The notes: generated by a model not told the origin, from the letters alone. 64,000 bases of DNA from Shewanella electrica (GCF_022321485.1 NZ_JAKOGG010000014.1:35216-99215); one strand, 5' to 3'. Positions 30,934 through 41,727 are shown, numbered from the stretch's first letter. Numbers and translations: made by a program.

Positions 30934-33513
30934 ATGGATACCAGCTTGTCTCAGGGAAAAAGCATTAAAACCTTGTCCGGCCTGCAACGCTTGCAGGAAA
31001 TCGGCTTGATAATCTGTGGCGTTGCAGCCGTTTACATTCTATTGTCACTGGGCAGTTTTAACCCGTCTGATCCGGGTTGGAGCCAATCTCGATTCAGTGG
31101 CGATATTAAGAACCTCACAGGTGCCGTCGGTGCATGGACAGCCGACGTGCTGTTCTATTTCCTTGGTTATACCGCCTATTGTATTCCGCTCGTGATCGTC
31201 GCCTTAGGCTGGCTATTATTCCGCCGTAGCTACGAGTTAACCCGCGTTGATTATTTTTCTGTCGGACTACGAATTGTTGGCTTCTTATTGCTAATGACCA
31301 GTCTGGCTGCCTTGGCCTCGATGAATGCGAATGATATCTACGAATTCTCTGCCGGTGGCGTCACGGGGGATGTGATTTGGCAAGCCATGCTGCCGTATTT
31401 TAACCAGCTTGGTACTACCTTGTTGTTGCTGTGTTTTGTTTGTGCCGGTTTTACCTTGATGACGGGTATCAGCATGATCGCTTTGGTGGAGTCGATTGGC
31501 TATGGCACCTTGTGGGCGGTCAAAAAAATGGGCAACATTCCGCAAGCCTTTTCCTCAGCCAAAGAAACCAAAGATACTCAAGGCTTTATGTCAGTTGTCG
31601 AGAAGTTTAAGCAACGCCGTGATGCCGCAGAGCTTGAAGAACAAGCGATTAAAACGCCTGCAAAACGTCAGCCCGAAGTCGTTGAAGATATTGACGAAGA
31701 CGATACTGACGAAAATGATGAACCGCAGCAAAAATCGGGCCTGTTGTCACGTTTTGTCCGTAAGAAAGCAGCAGAACAAGACGACGCTGACAATATAACC
31801 CCTACCAATACTCGCGTTGAACCCGTAATTCACATGCATCATGCGGAAGACGACAACACGGTGATTGAACCGCTAGATGATGCGTTTGAAACGGCGCGTT
31901 CTACTGGCACCACCAGTAATTTCAAACAACGTAAATTGGATGCGCAAAAGGCGCGCGTAGAAAATGGCATTATCGTTATTCCGGGGCAAGAGCCTATCGC
32001 GCGAGCCAAACCTGATACGCCATTGCCAAGCATCGATTTGCTGAACGTGCCAAATCGCAAACAAAACCCGATTTCTCAAGACGAGTTGCAGCAAGTGGCG
32101 CGCTTGGTGGAACTCAAGTTGGCTGACTTCAACATTACTGCCAATGTCGTTGGCGTATTTCCTGGTCCGGTGATTACCCGGTTTGAGCTGGAATTGGCGC
32201 CTGGCGTTAAGGCGTCTAAGATTTCTAACCTGTCGAAGGACTTGGCCCGTTCACTCCTAGCCGAAAGCGTGCGAGTGGTCGAAGTTATTCCGGGCAAAGC
32301 TTATGTCGGCTTGGAGCTGCCCAATAAATTCCGCGAAACCGTATTCCTGCGCGATGTACTCGATTGCGAAGCCTTTAAAACCAATAAATCCAACCTCACC
32401 ATGGTGTTGGGGCAAGATATTGCAGGCGAACCCGTGGTGGTTGATTTGGCGAAAATGCCACACTTGCTGGTTGCCGGTACCACAGGCTCTGGTAAGTCAG
32501 TTGGTGTGAACGTGATGATCACCAGCTTGCTGTACAAGTCTTCTCCTGATGAAGTGCGCTTTATCATGATCGACCCGAAAATGCTGGAACTGTCAGTTTA
32601 TGAAGGCATTCCGCATCTACTTTGTGAAGTGGTAACCGACATGAAAGAAGCGTCCAACGCCTTGCGTTGGTGCGTTGGTGAAATGGAACGCCGTTATAAG
32701 CTGATGTCGGCGCTGGGCGTGCGTAACCTTAAAGGCTTTAACGCTAAGATTGATAACGCGGCAGAAGAGGGCGAAGTGATCCAAGATCCGCTGTGGCGTG
32801 CTGACCAAAGTATGGAAGATGAAGCGCCAGCGTTGGAAAAATTGCCGTCTATCGTCGTGGTGGTTGACGAATTTGCCGACATGATGATGATTGTCGGTAA
32901 GAAAGTGGAAGAGTTGATTGCTCGTATCGCTCAAAAAGCGCGTGCTGCGGGTATCCACCTGATTTTGGCAACTCAGCGCCCATCGGTTGATGTGATCACC
33001 GGCTTGATTAAAGCAAACATTCCAACGCGGATTGCGTTCCAAGTATCATCCCGCATCGATTCTCGTACCATTCTCGATCAACAAGGTGCAGAAACCCTGT
33101 TAGGTATGGGTGACATGTTGTATTTGCCACCGGGCACTAGCGTACCAATCCGAGTGCATGGCGCCTTTATCGATGACGATGAAGTTCATGCCGTCGTCCA
33201 CGACTGGCACGCGCGTGGTAAGCCGCAATATATTGATGAGATCCTTAACGGTTCATCGGAAGGTGAACAAGTTCTGTTACCGGGCGAAGCTGCTGAAAAC
33301 GGCGATGAAGAGTACGATGAACTGTATGACGAAGCGGTAGCGTTTGTTACCGAAACTCGCCGCGGTTCAATCTCCAGCGTGCAGCGTAAATTCAAAATTG
33401 GTTATAACCGCGCGGCACGGATCATCGAACAGATGGAAATGCAGGGCATCGTCAGTGCCCAAGGCCATAATGGCAACCGCGAAGTCTTAGCTCCGCCACC
33501 ACCGAAGTCATAA
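30934..33513 (+). CDS. ftsK: DNA translocase FtsK
   Basis: Couples division to chromosome dimer resolution. The 859-residue protein has four N-terminal membrane helices (about 27-185), a short acidic linker (about 225-390, much shorter than the E. coli linker), alpha/beta translocase domains with Walker [14 protein letters not shown] (K521) and Walker [11 protein letters not shown], and a C-terminal gamma winged helix (about 795-850, [24 protein letters not shown]) that reads KOPS and contacts XerD. It heads a compact ftsK-lolA-rarA-crcB-serS series. Confidence 0.97.
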   Translation: MDTSLSQGKSIKTLSGLQRLQEIGLIICGVAAVYILLSLGSFNPSDPGWSQSRFSGDIKNLTGAVGAWTADVLFYFLGYTAYCIPLVIVALGWLLFRRSYELTRVDYFSVGLRIVGFLLLMTSLAALASMNANDIYEFSAGGVTGDVIWQAMLPYFNQLGTTLLLLCFVCAGFTLMTGISMIALVESIGYGTLWAVKKMGNIPQAFSSAKETKDTQGFMSVVEKFKQRRDAAELEEQAIKTPAKRQPEVVEDIDEDDTDENDEPQQKSGLLSRFVRKKAAEQDDADNITPTNTRVEPVIHMHHAEDDNTVIEPLDDAFETARSTGTTSNFKQRKLDAQKARVENGIIVIPGQEPIARAKPDTPLPSIDLLNVPNRKQNPISQDELQQVARLVELKLADFNITANVVGVFPGPVITRFELELAPGVKASKISNLSKDLARSLLAESVRVVEVIPGKAYVGLELPNKFRETVFLRDVLDCEAFKTNKSNLTMVLGQDIAGEPVVVDLAKMPHLLVAGTTGSGKSVGVNVMITSLLYKSSPDEVRFIMIDPKMLELSVYEGIPHLLCEVVTDMKEASNALRWCVGEMERRYKLMSALGVRNLKGFNAKIDNAAEEGEVIQDPLWRADQSMEDEAPALEKLPSIVVVVDEFADMMMIVGKKVEELIARIAQKARAAGIHLILATQRPSVDVITGLIKANIPTRIAFQVSSRIDSRTILDQQGAETLLGMGDMLYLPPGTSVPIRVHGAFIDDDEVHAVVHDWHARGKPQYIDEILNGSSEGEQVLLPGEAAENGDEEYDELYDEAVAFVTETRRGSISSVQRKFKIGYNRAARIIEQMEMQGIVSAQGHNGNREVLAPPPPKS

Positions 33514-33527
33514 TAAAAGAGGTAATC

Positions 33528-34133
33528 ATGACGCGATTAATGTTTGTAGCGTTGAGCTTGTGTGCCACATCGGCCATTGCCGCCACGCCAGCTGAGCAGT
33601 TACAGCAAAAACTTGATGCTAACCCCGGCTTTCAAGCGGAATTTAAGCAAACGGTTACCGACGTAAACCAGAAAGTGATCCAGTCTGGCACCGGCTCACT
33701 GGCATTGGCACAGCCGAATCATTTTTATTGGCACCTGCAACAACCCGATGAATCTTTGATTGTTGCCGACGGCAAAGATGTATGGATCTACAATCCATTT
33801 GCCGAAGAGGTCAGCGTATTACCACTCGACCAAGCGATTGCCACCTCACCCATGACCTTGCTGGTGCACCGCGATGCAAGCGTGTGGAATGATTTTGATA
33901 TCAAAGCACAAAACAACTGCTATACCATCGATCCAAAAAGCCAAGATGCTGGCGTGCAAACGGTAAGCGTATGTTTTGATGGCAACAAGCTGACAGAGAT
34001 TTCGTTAAACGATAATCAAGGTAATCACAGTGAATTTGCGTTAAGCGCCCAACAGCCGATCAAAGCCTCTGCGCCTATCTTTACCTTTACAGTGCCAGAA
34101 GGCGTGTCGGTTGACGATCAACGCGGTCAATAA
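33528..34133 (+). CDS. lolA: outer-membrane lipoprotein carrier protein LolA
   Basis: Periplasmic chaperone carrying lipoproteins from LolCDE to LolB. The 201-residue precursor has a signal peptide (MTRLMFVALSLCATSAIA, cut near residue 18-19) and a mature domain with FQAEFKQTV, PNHFYWHLQQPDESLIVADGKDVWIYNPFAEEV and the end FTFTVPEGVSVDDQR. A 14-bp gap after ftsK and 12 bp before rarA indicate an operon. The ftsK-lolA-rarA-crcB/serS order is conserved. Confidence 0.95.
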   Translation: MTRLMFVALSLCATSAIAATPAEQLQQKLDANPGFQAEFKQTVTDVNQKVIQSGTGSLALAQPNHFYWHLQQPDESLIVADGKDVWIYNPFAEEVSVLPLDQAIATSPMTLLVHRDASVWNDFDIKAQNNCYTIDPKSQDAGVQTVSVCFDGNKLTEISLNDNQGNHSEFALSAQQPIKASAPIFTFTVPEGVSVDDQRGQ

Positions 34134-34145
34134 CGGCAAGCGAGT

Positions 34146-35477
34146 ATGGATAATTTAGGTTTTGATTTTGCGCCCGATTTTCGCCCGTTAGCGGCGAGAA
34201 TGCGGCCGCAAACGTTAGAAGAATATGTGGGACAATCGCATATTTTAGGTGAAGGCCAAGCACTGCGCACAGCGCTGCAAGCAGGCAAAGCGCATTCGAT
34301 GATGTTTTGGGGCCCACCGGGCACCGGTAAAACCACGCTGGCTGAACTGATCGCCAATTATGCCAACGCCCACGTTGAACGCATCTCCGCGGTCAGTTCA
34401 GGTGTTAAAGAGATCCGCACCGCAATTGAACATGCCAAAAGCGTAGCGCAGTCGCGCGGCCAACGTACCTTGCTGTTTGTCGATGAGGTGCATCGCTTCA
34501 ACAAGAGTCAGCAAGATGCGTTTTTGCCATTTATTGAAGATGGCACGGTGATTTTTGTCGGTGCCACCACCGAAAATCCCTCATTTGAGATCAATAACGC
34601 CTTACTTAGCCGTGTTAGGGTGTATCTGATTAAGCGCCTGACTGACGCTGAAATCGGCGTCATAGTGCAACAAGCATTGACCGATGCCGCGCGCGGTTTA
34701 GGTAAACGCCAATTGCACATGCCTGCTGAGGTTCAACAGCAACTCGCCGACACCGTTGATGGTGATGCGCGCCGAGCACTTAACTTGCTGGAATTGATGG
34801 CAGATATGCTGCCAGACGGTGGCGTGTTCAGCAAAGATTTGCTGACACAAGTTGCTGGCGAACAGTTGGCGGGGTTTGATAAAAATGGCGACCAGTATTA
34901 CGACCTGATCTCCGCCGTACATAAATCGATTCGCGGTTCATCGCCCGATGGCGCACTTTACTGGTATGGCCGCATGCTCGAAGGCGGGTGTGATCCGCTC
35001 TATGTAGCTAGACGCCTGCTGGCGATAGCGTCCGAAGATGTGGGCAATGCTGACCCAACGGCGATGACCGTCGCACTCAATGCATGGGATTGTTTCCACC
35101 GCGTTGGCCCAGCTGAAGGTGAGCGCGCGATAGCGCAAGCTATTGTTTATCTGGCGGTTGCACCGAAAAGCAATGCGGTTTATACCGCCTTTGCTGCCGC
35201 ACGTAAATTAGCTCGCGAAACTGGTAATGAACCGGTACCGATGCATTTGCGCAATGCCCCGACGAAATTGCTGGCATCGATCGGCGCAGGCGAAGATTAT
35301 CGCTACGCCCATAACGAAGATAATGCCTATGCGGCGGGTGAAAATTACTTGCCTGAATCGCTAAAAGACAGTCAATTTTATCATCCGACCAATCGCGGTT
35401 TTGAAAAGCGGATGCAAGATAAATTAAAGCAACTGCAGCAGTTGGACCAAGCAAGTCAAAGGAAACGTTATGAATAA
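34146..35477 (+). CDS. rarA: replication-associated recombination protein A (AAA+ ATPase)
   Basis: A 443-residue MgsA/WRNIP1-type clamp-loader-like ATPase. It has Walker [11 protein letters not shown], Walker [17 protein letters not shown], sensor 1 [18 protein letters not shown], and the family-specific tetramerisation domain ([31 protein letters not shown]). It acts at stalled forks. The start ATG 34146 lies 12 bp after lolA, and its last 8 bases overlap crcB. Confidence 0.96.
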   Translation: MDNLGFDFAPDFRPLAARMRPQTLEEYVGQSHILGEGQALRTALQAGKAHSMMFWGPPGTGKTTLAELIANYANAHVERISAVSSGVKEIRTAIEHAKSVAQSRGQRTLLFVDEVHRFNKSQQDAFLPFIEDGTVIFVGATTENPSFEINNALLSRVRVYLIKRLTDAEIGVIVQQALTDAARGLGKRQLHMPAEVQQQLADTVDGDARRALNLLELMADMLPDGGVFSKDLLTQVAGEQLAGFDKNGDQYYDLISAVHKSIRGSSPDGALYWYGRMLEGGCDPLYVARRLLAIASEDVGNADPTAMTVALNAWDCFHRVGPAEGERAIAQAIVYLAVAPKSNAVYTAFAAARKLARETGNEPVPMHLRNAPTKLLASIGAGEDYRYAHNEDNAYAAGENYLPESLKDSQFYHPTNRGFEKRMQDKLKQLQQLDQASQRKRYE

Positions 35478-35844
35478 TCTGGTTTGGGTGGCACTTGGCG
35501 GTGCAGGTGGTGCAGTTTTGCGCTACTCAATCTCGATATTTATGATCCAGCTATTTGGTAGTAGTTTTCCTTTTGGTACACTGGCTGTTAATGTACTTGG
35601 CTCATTTCTGATGGGAATTGTTGCCGCGCTATCTCAACTTAGTCATATTTCACCTGAAGTTAAGGCATTGTTGGGCGTTGGTTTTATGGGCGCGTTGACA
35701 ACATTTTCAACTTTTTCAAATGAGACCTTAATGCTCATCCAAGGCGGTGAGTTGTTAAAGGCATTTTTAAATGTGGCGTTGAACCTGATCATCTGTCTTT
35801 TGATGGTGTATCTCGGACAACAATTGATTCTTTCACGCGTATAA
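35470..35844 (+). CDS. crcB: fluoride ion channel CrcB/Fluc
   Basis: A 124-residue protein with four membrane helices. Fluc signatures are [13 protein letters not shown] near the N-terminus, the [17 protein letters not shown] asparagine helix, and the polar [16 protein letters not shown] break in helix 3. It exports F- as a dual-topology dimer. It overlaps rarA by 8 bp with AAAGGA upstream of its ATG. No fluoride riboswitch precedes it, as expected for an internal operon gene. Confidence 0.94.
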   Translation: MNNLVWVALGGAGGAVLRYSISIFMIQLFGSSFPFGTLAVNVLGSFLMGIVAALSQLSHISPEVKALLGVGFMGALTTFSTFSNETLMLIQGGELLKAFLNVALNLIICLLMVYLGQQLILSRV

Positions 35845-35858
35845 CGAATAAAGATTAA

Positions 35859-37148
<1,290 letters not shown>

Positions 37149-37154
37149 TCGTTA

Positions 37155-37280
37155 ATGGACAATGACAGTCGTAGATACCTTAAGAGATTATCCTACGTCG
37201 TGGTCGCAATATTGTTCTTGCTATTAATTTTTGCGACGTTAGGAAAAGCCGCAGTACTGGTGTTGGAAAACCTTAACTAG
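37155..37280 (+). CDS. 41-residue single-pass membrane protein
   Basis: A short ORF 6 bp after serS. It has a polar, basic N-terminus (MDNDSRRYLKRLS), one hydrophobic helix (residues ~14-29, YVVVAILFLLLIFATL), and a short amphipathic C-terminus. It is followed by the terminator at 37327-37357, so the serS transcript would include it. The ribosome site is weak (GGTTAG). Charge distribution predicts N-in topology. I do not recognise it; serS-linked small membrane proteins are plausible but unproved. Confidence 0.55.
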   Translation: MDNDSRRYLKRLSYVVVAILFLLLIFATLGKAAVLVLENLN

Positions 37281-37326
37281 CGGATGGTCAGATAAGGCTG
37301 AGCTAGTTAAGTTTGGTAAGCCAATG

Positions 37327-37357
37327 AAAAAGGTAGAGCATCACGCTCTACCTTTTT
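37327..37357 (+). terminator. terminator of serS operon
   Basis: A perfect 13-bp stem (37327-37339 with 37345-37357) with a five-base loop. The right arm ends in five T. Confidence 0.9.
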
Positions 37358-37438
37358 GCTTTGTGTTGCTGTGGATCGCTTCTACGACGCCGATGTTGTT
37401 TTGGGGGGGCGATGCCATGGCATCGTTGAGCTTAGAAC

Positions 37439-37729
37439 TCAAAGCAGTAAGTACATTGAGGCAGCTAGTGCCTGCATAGCGCATAAACCGGTTCCGATGA
37501 TTGGCAGCAATGTCATTAAGCCAACAGGTCTGGTGCCACATGCGCGTTGCCAAACTGAAATCAACATTCGCCGTCCTTGACTGCCAAGCGCCAATACTGG
37601 CGAAGGACGATAAAGCGTCAGCATCAAACTGAACAACCAGCGCATTAGTCGATACCAGAAAAGGTCGCGACGTTTGTTACGCTGGTACGCGGTGATTCGA
37701 GCTGCGGAGCGCGCTCCTAACGTTGTGCG
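37439..37729 (-). pseudogene. 5'-truncated membrane-protein reading frame
   Basis: The minus strand is open for about 97 codons from the edge of the MITE-like element down to 37439. Its product has a basic start (RSAARITAYQRNKRRD) and two hydrophobic stretches (WLFSLMLTLY; VGLMTLLPIIGTGLCAMQALAASM). The first ATG, at 37645, lacks a ribosome site and lies well inside the frame. It looks like a gene that lost its 5' end to the neighbouring element, but chance openness cannot be excluded. No family is recognised. Confidence 0.35.
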
Positions 37730-37993
37730 AGGGGCTGTTTATCTTTAGTGTTTGATTTTTTTCAAATTAAACGCGTTATGAACGAGGCGCGGCCTGCGAT
37801 GCTTAGTCAACTAAGCAAGCTGGGGGCAACAAAGTTCAGGAGGCGTTTAAATGAACCCTTCGGACAGCGACAGAGCGCAATTTATTCAGCGTTAGGTGCT
37901 GTTGGTGGAGAATAACTACACGGCACATCACCTGCCTTGCCTAAATCACGCTCTGTCTGCTGCAAAAACACTCAGCAAAGATAAGCAGCCCCT
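37730..37993. mobile_element. MITE-like element with terminal inverted repeats
   Basis: 264 bp bounded by 17-bp terminal inverted repeats AGGGGCTGTTTATCTTT (37730-37746) and AAAGATAAGCAGCCCCT (37977-37993), 16 of 17 bases complementary. Inside are a second imperfect inverted repeat (37869-37884 with 37942-37957, 14/16) and a small hairpin (37801-37816). There is no coding capacity and no obvious target duplication. The right end includes the tusE stop codon. It resembles short repeats I associate with Shewanella intergenic regions. No second copy was seen in this window. Confidence 0.6.
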
Positions 37994-38330
37994 AAATACA
38001 TTTGGCGGGCTTCGGCAGTCCTGCAATCTTAGTGGCTTGTTTAGCCGGGCCGACGGGGAATAACTTGTACAGATATTTGGAGTTGCCTTTATCTTCGCCG
38101 AGCTTCTGTCCCATAGCTTTAACGAGCGCACGTATCGCTGGACTGGTTTTGTATTCTAAGTAGAAATCCCGCACGAAATTAATCACTTCCCAATGGGCAT
38201 CGGTTAATTCAATCTCTTCTTTGGCTGCAATAATAGGTGCCAACTCAGGCTGCCAGTCGTTAACGTCTAGGAGATAACCTTGCGCGTCGGTGGCGATTTC
38301 GCGCCCATTAAATTCAATACTGTTTACCAC
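37992..38330 (-). CDS. tusE: sulfur relay protein TusE (DsrC family)
   Basis: A 112-residue protein accepting sulfur from TusD and passing it to MnmA for 2-thiouridine in tRNA wobble positions. The family end GLPKPAKCI, with the reactive penultimate cysteine, is intact, as are [30 protein letters not shown] and [11 protein letters not shown]. Starts with GTG 38330, overlapping tusB by 7 bp. Its stop codon lies inside the terminal repeat of the MITE-like element. Confidence 0.95.
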   Translation of the reverse strand: MVNSIEFNGREIATDAQGYLLDVNDWQPELAPIIAAKEEIELTDAHWEVINFVRDFYLEYKTSPAIRALVKAMGQKLGEDKGNSKYLYKLFPVGPAKQATKIAGLPKPAKCI

Positions 38331-38599
38331 GAAATAACCTTGTCATGTGCTTGCGTCAAGTGTACCCACTGCGCGTAATCGATTTGTTTGAAATGTGCTA
38401 ACTGCTGTTCCAGCCCAAGTGCGATGACATCCTCGGCTAACACATATGTTGGCACTGAGGGACGACATAACTCAGGTTGTAACAAGCCGTACAGCGCCTC
38501 GCCCATAAATAACAAACTGTCGTCGTTACCAATCAGTGGTAGGGCACTTTGATACGCGTTGTCGGCGTTAAGCGATGTGTTGAATTGATGTAGGATCAA
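38324..38599 (-). CDS. tusB: sulfurtransferase complex subunit TusB (DsrH family)
   Basis: A 91-residue member of the TusBCD heterohexamer that relays sulfur for tRNA 2-thiouridine. Shows the DsrH pattern [35 protein letters not shown] and the terminal tryptophan. It starts with TTG 38599, which overlaps the tusC TGA as TTGA, so translation is coupled. The neighbours tusC upstream and tusE downstream confirm it. Confidence 0.92.
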   Translation of the reverse strand: MILHQFNTSLNADNAYQSALPLIGNDDSLLFMGEALYGLLQPELCRPSVPTYVLAEDVIALGLEQQLAHFKQIDYAQWVHLTQAHDKVISW

Positions 38600-38949
38600 A
38601 ATACCAGTACCTCATCAACTTGCTGCAAATGCTGCTGCATGGTCTGTTGGTCAACCACCTCAGCGTCGTAGCTCAATTGCGTTGCGGCGATACCAAATTG
38701 GGCGAGTGAAGTATCGAGTATCATCACCGGCTCAATGTCATAGAAATCGACCGCTTTGAACGTGGCCAGATAATCTTTATTGCCGATGAGTTCAGCCTGC
38801 TGCGGCAGGAGGTTAAAAATGCCTTCATTGACAAACAATAGGCTGACTTGTTGATCGAGACTTGCGGCTAGCATGGCGAATTCTAAACCTTCACGCGCGC
38901 GCGCATTGCGATGCGGTGCGCTACGAAAAATCACGGCGATCTGTTTCAT
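38596..38949 (-). CDS. tusC: sulfurtransferase complex subunit TusC (DsrF family)
   Basis: A 117-residue DsrE-fold protein of the TusBCD complex. MKQIAVIFRSAPHRNARAREGLEFAMLAASLDQ is the typical DsrF N-terminus, and LLFVNEGIFNLLP follows. It has no catalytic cysteine, in line with its structural role beside TusD. Its ATG overlaps the tusD stop by one base, and its stop overlaps the tusB start. Confidence 0.93.
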   Translation of the reverse strand: MKQIAVIFRSAPHRNARAREGLEFAMLAASLDQQVSLLFVNEGIFNLLPQQAELIGNKDYLATFKAVDFYDIEPVMILDTSLAQFGIAATQLSYDAEVVDQQTMQQHLQQVDEVLVF

Positions 38950-39335
38950 TAAAATCTCACCACACGGTCACTCTGGCTAATGCCTTTGACTAATTCGACC
39001 AAACCACCAGCAATAAAAGCTGCATCAAGATTAGCAGTTAAGCCGTGTTCTTGTGCTTCCATCGCCGCTAACACTCCGCGACGGGCCGCTGCGGTAGCGC
39101 AATTGATCAGCGGAATATTAAATTCTTGCTGTAGCTGGCGCCACTCCGCTAGCAATGGCGTTTCATCTGACGGTGTCAATGTCAGGCTGTTACCGTGATA
39201 AACACCGTCACCTAGAAAAAACACACTGTGAACCTGATGGCCACTCGATAACGCAGCACGGGCGAATTTTATCGCTTTAAGGCCATTAGCTGGCGCTAAC
39301 GGTGTGCTGCTTACCAAAATAATAAACGTCTGCAT
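38949..39335 (-). CDS. tusD: sulfurtransferase complex subunit TusD (DsrE family)
   Basis: A 128-residue catalytic subunit of TusBCD. The sulfur-accepting cysteine is in PLINCATAAARRGVL (about residue 78). The DsrE start MQTFIILVSSTPLAPANGLKAIKFARAAL and the VFFLGDGVYHG loop are present. It is the first gene of tusDCB-tusE. There is no clear ribosome site: the ATG directly follows the T-run of the yccA terminator, so initiation may be leaderless or use the hairpin's GAGGG. Confidence 0.94.
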   Translation of the reverse strand: MQTFIILVSSTPLAPANGLKAIKFARAALSSGHQVHSVFFLGDGVYHGNSLTLTPSDETPLLAEWRQLQQEFNIPLINCATAAARRGVLAAMEAQEHGLTANLDAAFIAGGLVELVKGISQSDRVVRF

Positions 39336-39370
39336 AAAAAAAATGGCCCTCGGTTGAAGAGGGCCATTTT
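39336..39370 (-). terminator. terminator of yccA
   Basis: On the minus strand a 12-bp stem (39359-39370 with 39340-39351), a seven-base loop, and eight T that run into the tusD start. Confidence 0.88.
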
Positions 39371-39395
39371 AACGCAGAATAGCGGATTTAGCAGG

Positions 39396-40055
39396 TTAAT
39401 CGTCGTTGCTAATACCCAACAGATTCAAAATACTGATGAACAGGTTGAGGAAATCCAAATACAGCGAGATAGTCGCGCGGATGTAGTTGGTTTCGCCACC
39501 GTTTACGATACGGCTGGTGTCATACAAAATGAACCCGGTCATCAAAAGTGCGACACCGGCGTTCAGTGCCATAAACACCACTGAGTTGCCTAAGAAGATA
39601 TTAATGATTGCTGCAACAATCACGACCACTAAGCCAGCAACTAAGAAGCCGCGCATGAACGAGAAATCTTTTTTGGTGGTTACGGCGTAGGCTGACAAGG
39701 CAACAAAGATTGCTGCGGTTAAACCCAGCGCTTGCATAATCAGCATCGGGCCGTTGCTCATACCTAAATAGGTGTTAAGCAGGTGACCGAGTGAAGCACC
39801 TTCGACACCGGTAAAGGCAAAGATCCATGCCAGACCTGCTGCGGAGTCAGCTTTTCTCAAAGTGACAAACAGCAATACTAGGCCACCAATGGACAGTACC
39901 AGCGATGCGATGGGGGAAATGCCGATAGCGGTGGCAACCGCCGCACATACGGCAGAAAATGCCAGTGTCATTGCCAGCAACATATAGGTGTTGCGTAGCA
40001 TTTTGTTGACGACTTCGGTTGAAGCGCTAATCGAGTAGGTTGCATGCTGATTCAT
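39396..40055 (-). CDS. yccA: Bax inhibitor-1/YccA family membrane protein
   Basis: A 219-residue protein with seven hydrophobic helices and the BI-1 C-terminal acidic end (LLGISNDD). E. coli YccA is a substrate and modulator of the FtsH protease. ATG 40055 is behind GGAGATCAAC. In E. coli the order is tusE-yccA-serT(tRNA-Ser); here tusDCB lies between tusE and yccA and a LysR gene between yccA and the tRNAs, so ancestral synteny is still visible. Confidence 0.93.
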   Translation of the reverse strand: MNQHATYSISASTEVVNKMLRNTYMLLAMTLAFSAVCAAVATAIGISPIASLVLSIGGLVLLFVTLRKADSAAGLAWIFAFTGVEGASLGHLLNTYLGMSNGPMLIMQALGLTAAIFVALSAYAVTTKKDFSFMRGFLVAGLVVVIVAAIINIFLGNSVVFMALNAGVALLMTGFILYDTSRIVNGGETNYIRATISLYLDFLNLFISILNLLGISNDD

Positions 40056-40170
40056 GTTGATCTCCTATGCTACCGATGAAATTAAAATTCGTTATTAATT
40101 CAGACCGATGAATCGCATCAGTGTTCCGTGAATTAACGTTTAAGTGTGCGATGACTTTATGAATATAAGG

Positions 40171-41076
40171 TTAATTTGGTAAAAACCAACTGTTGACCAG
40201 GCGCTGATCGCTACTTAAATAATCAACTAACCAACTCATAGCCTCATTTTGCACATTGCGATCCCACACTAACAAGCTATCGCCATCGGCTAGCGTCAGT
40301 TCGCAAGATTTTGCCACTAAACTACCGTTTGCCAAAAAAGGCTCAATAAGGTGGGCGGGTAATAAGCCTACACCTAAACCATCTTTCACGCAGTTAATTG
40401 CGCGAATCCAATCTGGCACCGACAGCGCCCGTTGTCCGGGAGCAACGCCGCGACGATAACGTGGGTAGTCTGAGGCGGTATCGCTAACACAGATCGCAGG
40501 GTAATCAACCAAATCTGTTAGGCTGATGTGTTCAACCTGTGCCAGTGGGTGTTTGGCTGCCACCACAAATTGCCAGTGCAGTTGCGCCAATTTGCGAAAC
40601 TCAAACGGGCCGCCGACCGGAATGTTCGATGCTGGGCCAATGGCAATTTGGCAACGTTGTTCACTGAGCGCTTGCCAGCAACCGTTGACTTGCTCGCGGT
40701 AAATCCGCAGTTCAACATCGGTAAAGCGTTGATAGAATGCGCGGATAAGATGACTGATGCCGTCTTCGCGGACAATGCCGTCAATCGCGATGGCTAGAGC
40801 AGGGCGCCAGCCTTTGTTGATGTCTAATGTACTTTGTTTTAGCGAAGCAATGGAGGCCATCACACCTTTAGAGTGGCTAACAAAATGCTCGCCAGCTTCT
40901 GTGAGGCTAACGCTGCGATGGTGCCGCTCAAACAATTCAACACCAATTTCCTCTTCAATTTGCTTCACTGCATAACTGATTGCTGAAGGCACTTTATTCA
41001 AATGATTAGCCGCAGAGGTAAAGCTTCCAAGCTTGGCGACCAGTTCTATCAGTTCAAATGATTGTTCCGACAGCAT
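40171..41076 (-). CDS. LysR-family regulator, PunR/YdhB-like
   Basis: A 301-residue LysR-type regulator with an N-terminal winged helix (FELIELVAKLGSFTSAANHLNKVPSAISYAVKQIEEEIG) and a substrate-binding domain. The segments ALAIAIDGIVRED, DVELRIYREQVNGCWQAL, IAIGPASNIPVGG and the VPDWIRAINCVKDGLGVGLLPAHL stretch resemble E. coli PunR, the purine-transporter activator, as I recall it. No punC-like transporter is next to it, so the target is unknown. ATG 41076 follows AAGGA; an in-frame upstream start at 41115 is less likely. Confidence 0.85.
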   Translation of the reverse strand: MLSEQSFELIELVAKLGSFTSAANHLNKVPSAISYAVKQIEEEIGVELFERHHRSVSLTEAGEHFVSHSKGVMASIASLKQSTLDINKGWRPALAIAIDGIVREDGISHLIRAFYQRFTDVELRIYREQVNGCWQALSEQRCQIAIGPASNIPVGGPFEFRKLAQLHWQFVVAAKHPLAQVEHISLTDLVDYPAICVSDTASDYPRYRRGVAPGQRALSVPDWIRAINCVKDGLGVGLLPAHLIEPFLANGSLVAKSCELTLADGDSLLVWDRNVQNEAMSWLVDYLSSDQRLVNSWFLPN

Positions 41077-41233
41077 GTGCATTCCTTGTTGGTGTGAATT
41101 GTTTTCATACAGCAAGTTACTCAGATCTTGCCGCTAACTCAAGCGGACAGTGGTTAAAAACTCGCAGAGTGGCACAATATTTCAGCGGGATGTTCATCAG
41201 TTAACCAGTTGATTCAATACATTTAAAAAGGGG

Positions 41234-41263
41234 TTTACAAGCTCAGCTCGATAGGGATATTAT
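41234..41263 (+). promoter_or_regulatory. promoter of first tRNA-Ser gene
   Basis: -35 TTTACA (41234-41239), 18-bp spacer, -10 TATTAT (41258-41263), then a GC-rich discriminator, ending 11 bp before the tRNA. The same layout recurs before the second copy. Confidence 0.7.
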
Positions 41264-41274
41264 TTGCGGCATCC

Positions 41275-41365
41275 GGAGGGGTGGCAGAGTGGTTGAATGC
41301 ACCGGTCTTGAAAACCGGCATAGGTTTATAGCCTATCCAGGGTTCAAATCCCTGCTCCTCCGCCA
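41275..41365 (+). tRNA. tRNA-Ser(UGA), copy 1
   Basis: 91 bases including encoded CCA. The acceptor stem GGAGGGG pairs with the 3' end, the anticodon stem is CCGGT/ACCGG with loop CTTGAAA (anticodon TGA, 41309-41311), there is a long variable arm as in class II tRNAs, and the T-loop is GGTTCAAATCC. It reads UCA and related codons. Identical to copy 2. Confidence 0.98.
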
Positions 41366-41373
41366 TATTCGGG

Positions 41374-41403
41374 AAAGGTCGCTCAGTTGAGCGGCCTTTT
41401 TTC
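41374..41403 (+). terminator. terminator of first tRNA-Ser gene
   Basis: A twelve-bp stem with one G-T pair (41374-41385 with 41388-41399) and T-run, 9 bp after the tRNA. Confidence 0.85.
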
Positions 41404-41596
41404 TTTGCGAGTTTCTTCTTTTTTACCATTCTCACGTTGCCATGACTCAATGACGTTTTTGGGCTATGGGGCGCTGCACAGCGTTCAGTATTAATATCAC
41501 CTATTGTTGAAAGCCGCTGAAAACGCCAATAAATGTCGATAAATCTAGCGCAATGTGCATCTATTAAGCAGTTGATTCAAAGCTTAAAAAAAGCAG

Positions 41597-41625
41597 TTTA
41601 CAAGCGCGGTCGGCTAGGGCATTAT
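41597..41625 (+). promoter_or_regulatory. promoter of second tRNA-Ser gene
   Basis: -35 TTTACA (41597-41602), 17-bp spacer, -10 CATTAT (41620-41625), GC-rich discriminator. The upstream 75 bp is a diverged copy of the region before the first tRNA. Confidence 0.65.
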
Positions 41626-41636
41626 TCACCGCGTTC

Positions 41637-41727
41637 GGAGGGGTGGCAGAGTGGTTGAATGCACCGGTCTTGAAAACCGGCATAGGTTTATAGCCTATCC
41701 AGGGTTCAAATCCCTGCTCCTCCGCCA
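41637..41727 (+). tRNA. tRNA-Ser(UGA), copy 2
   Basis: Identical over all 91 bases to the copy 362 bp upstream, anticodon TGA. It has its own promoter and terminator, so the pair arose by duplication of a whole transcription unit. Confidence 0.98.

Noticed and set aside
41235-41450. 71-aa minus-strand ORF over the first tRNA-Ser
   Set aside because: It lies antisense across a tRNA, its promoter and its terminator, so it is a chance frame; the same frame appears only because the tRNA is duplicated.
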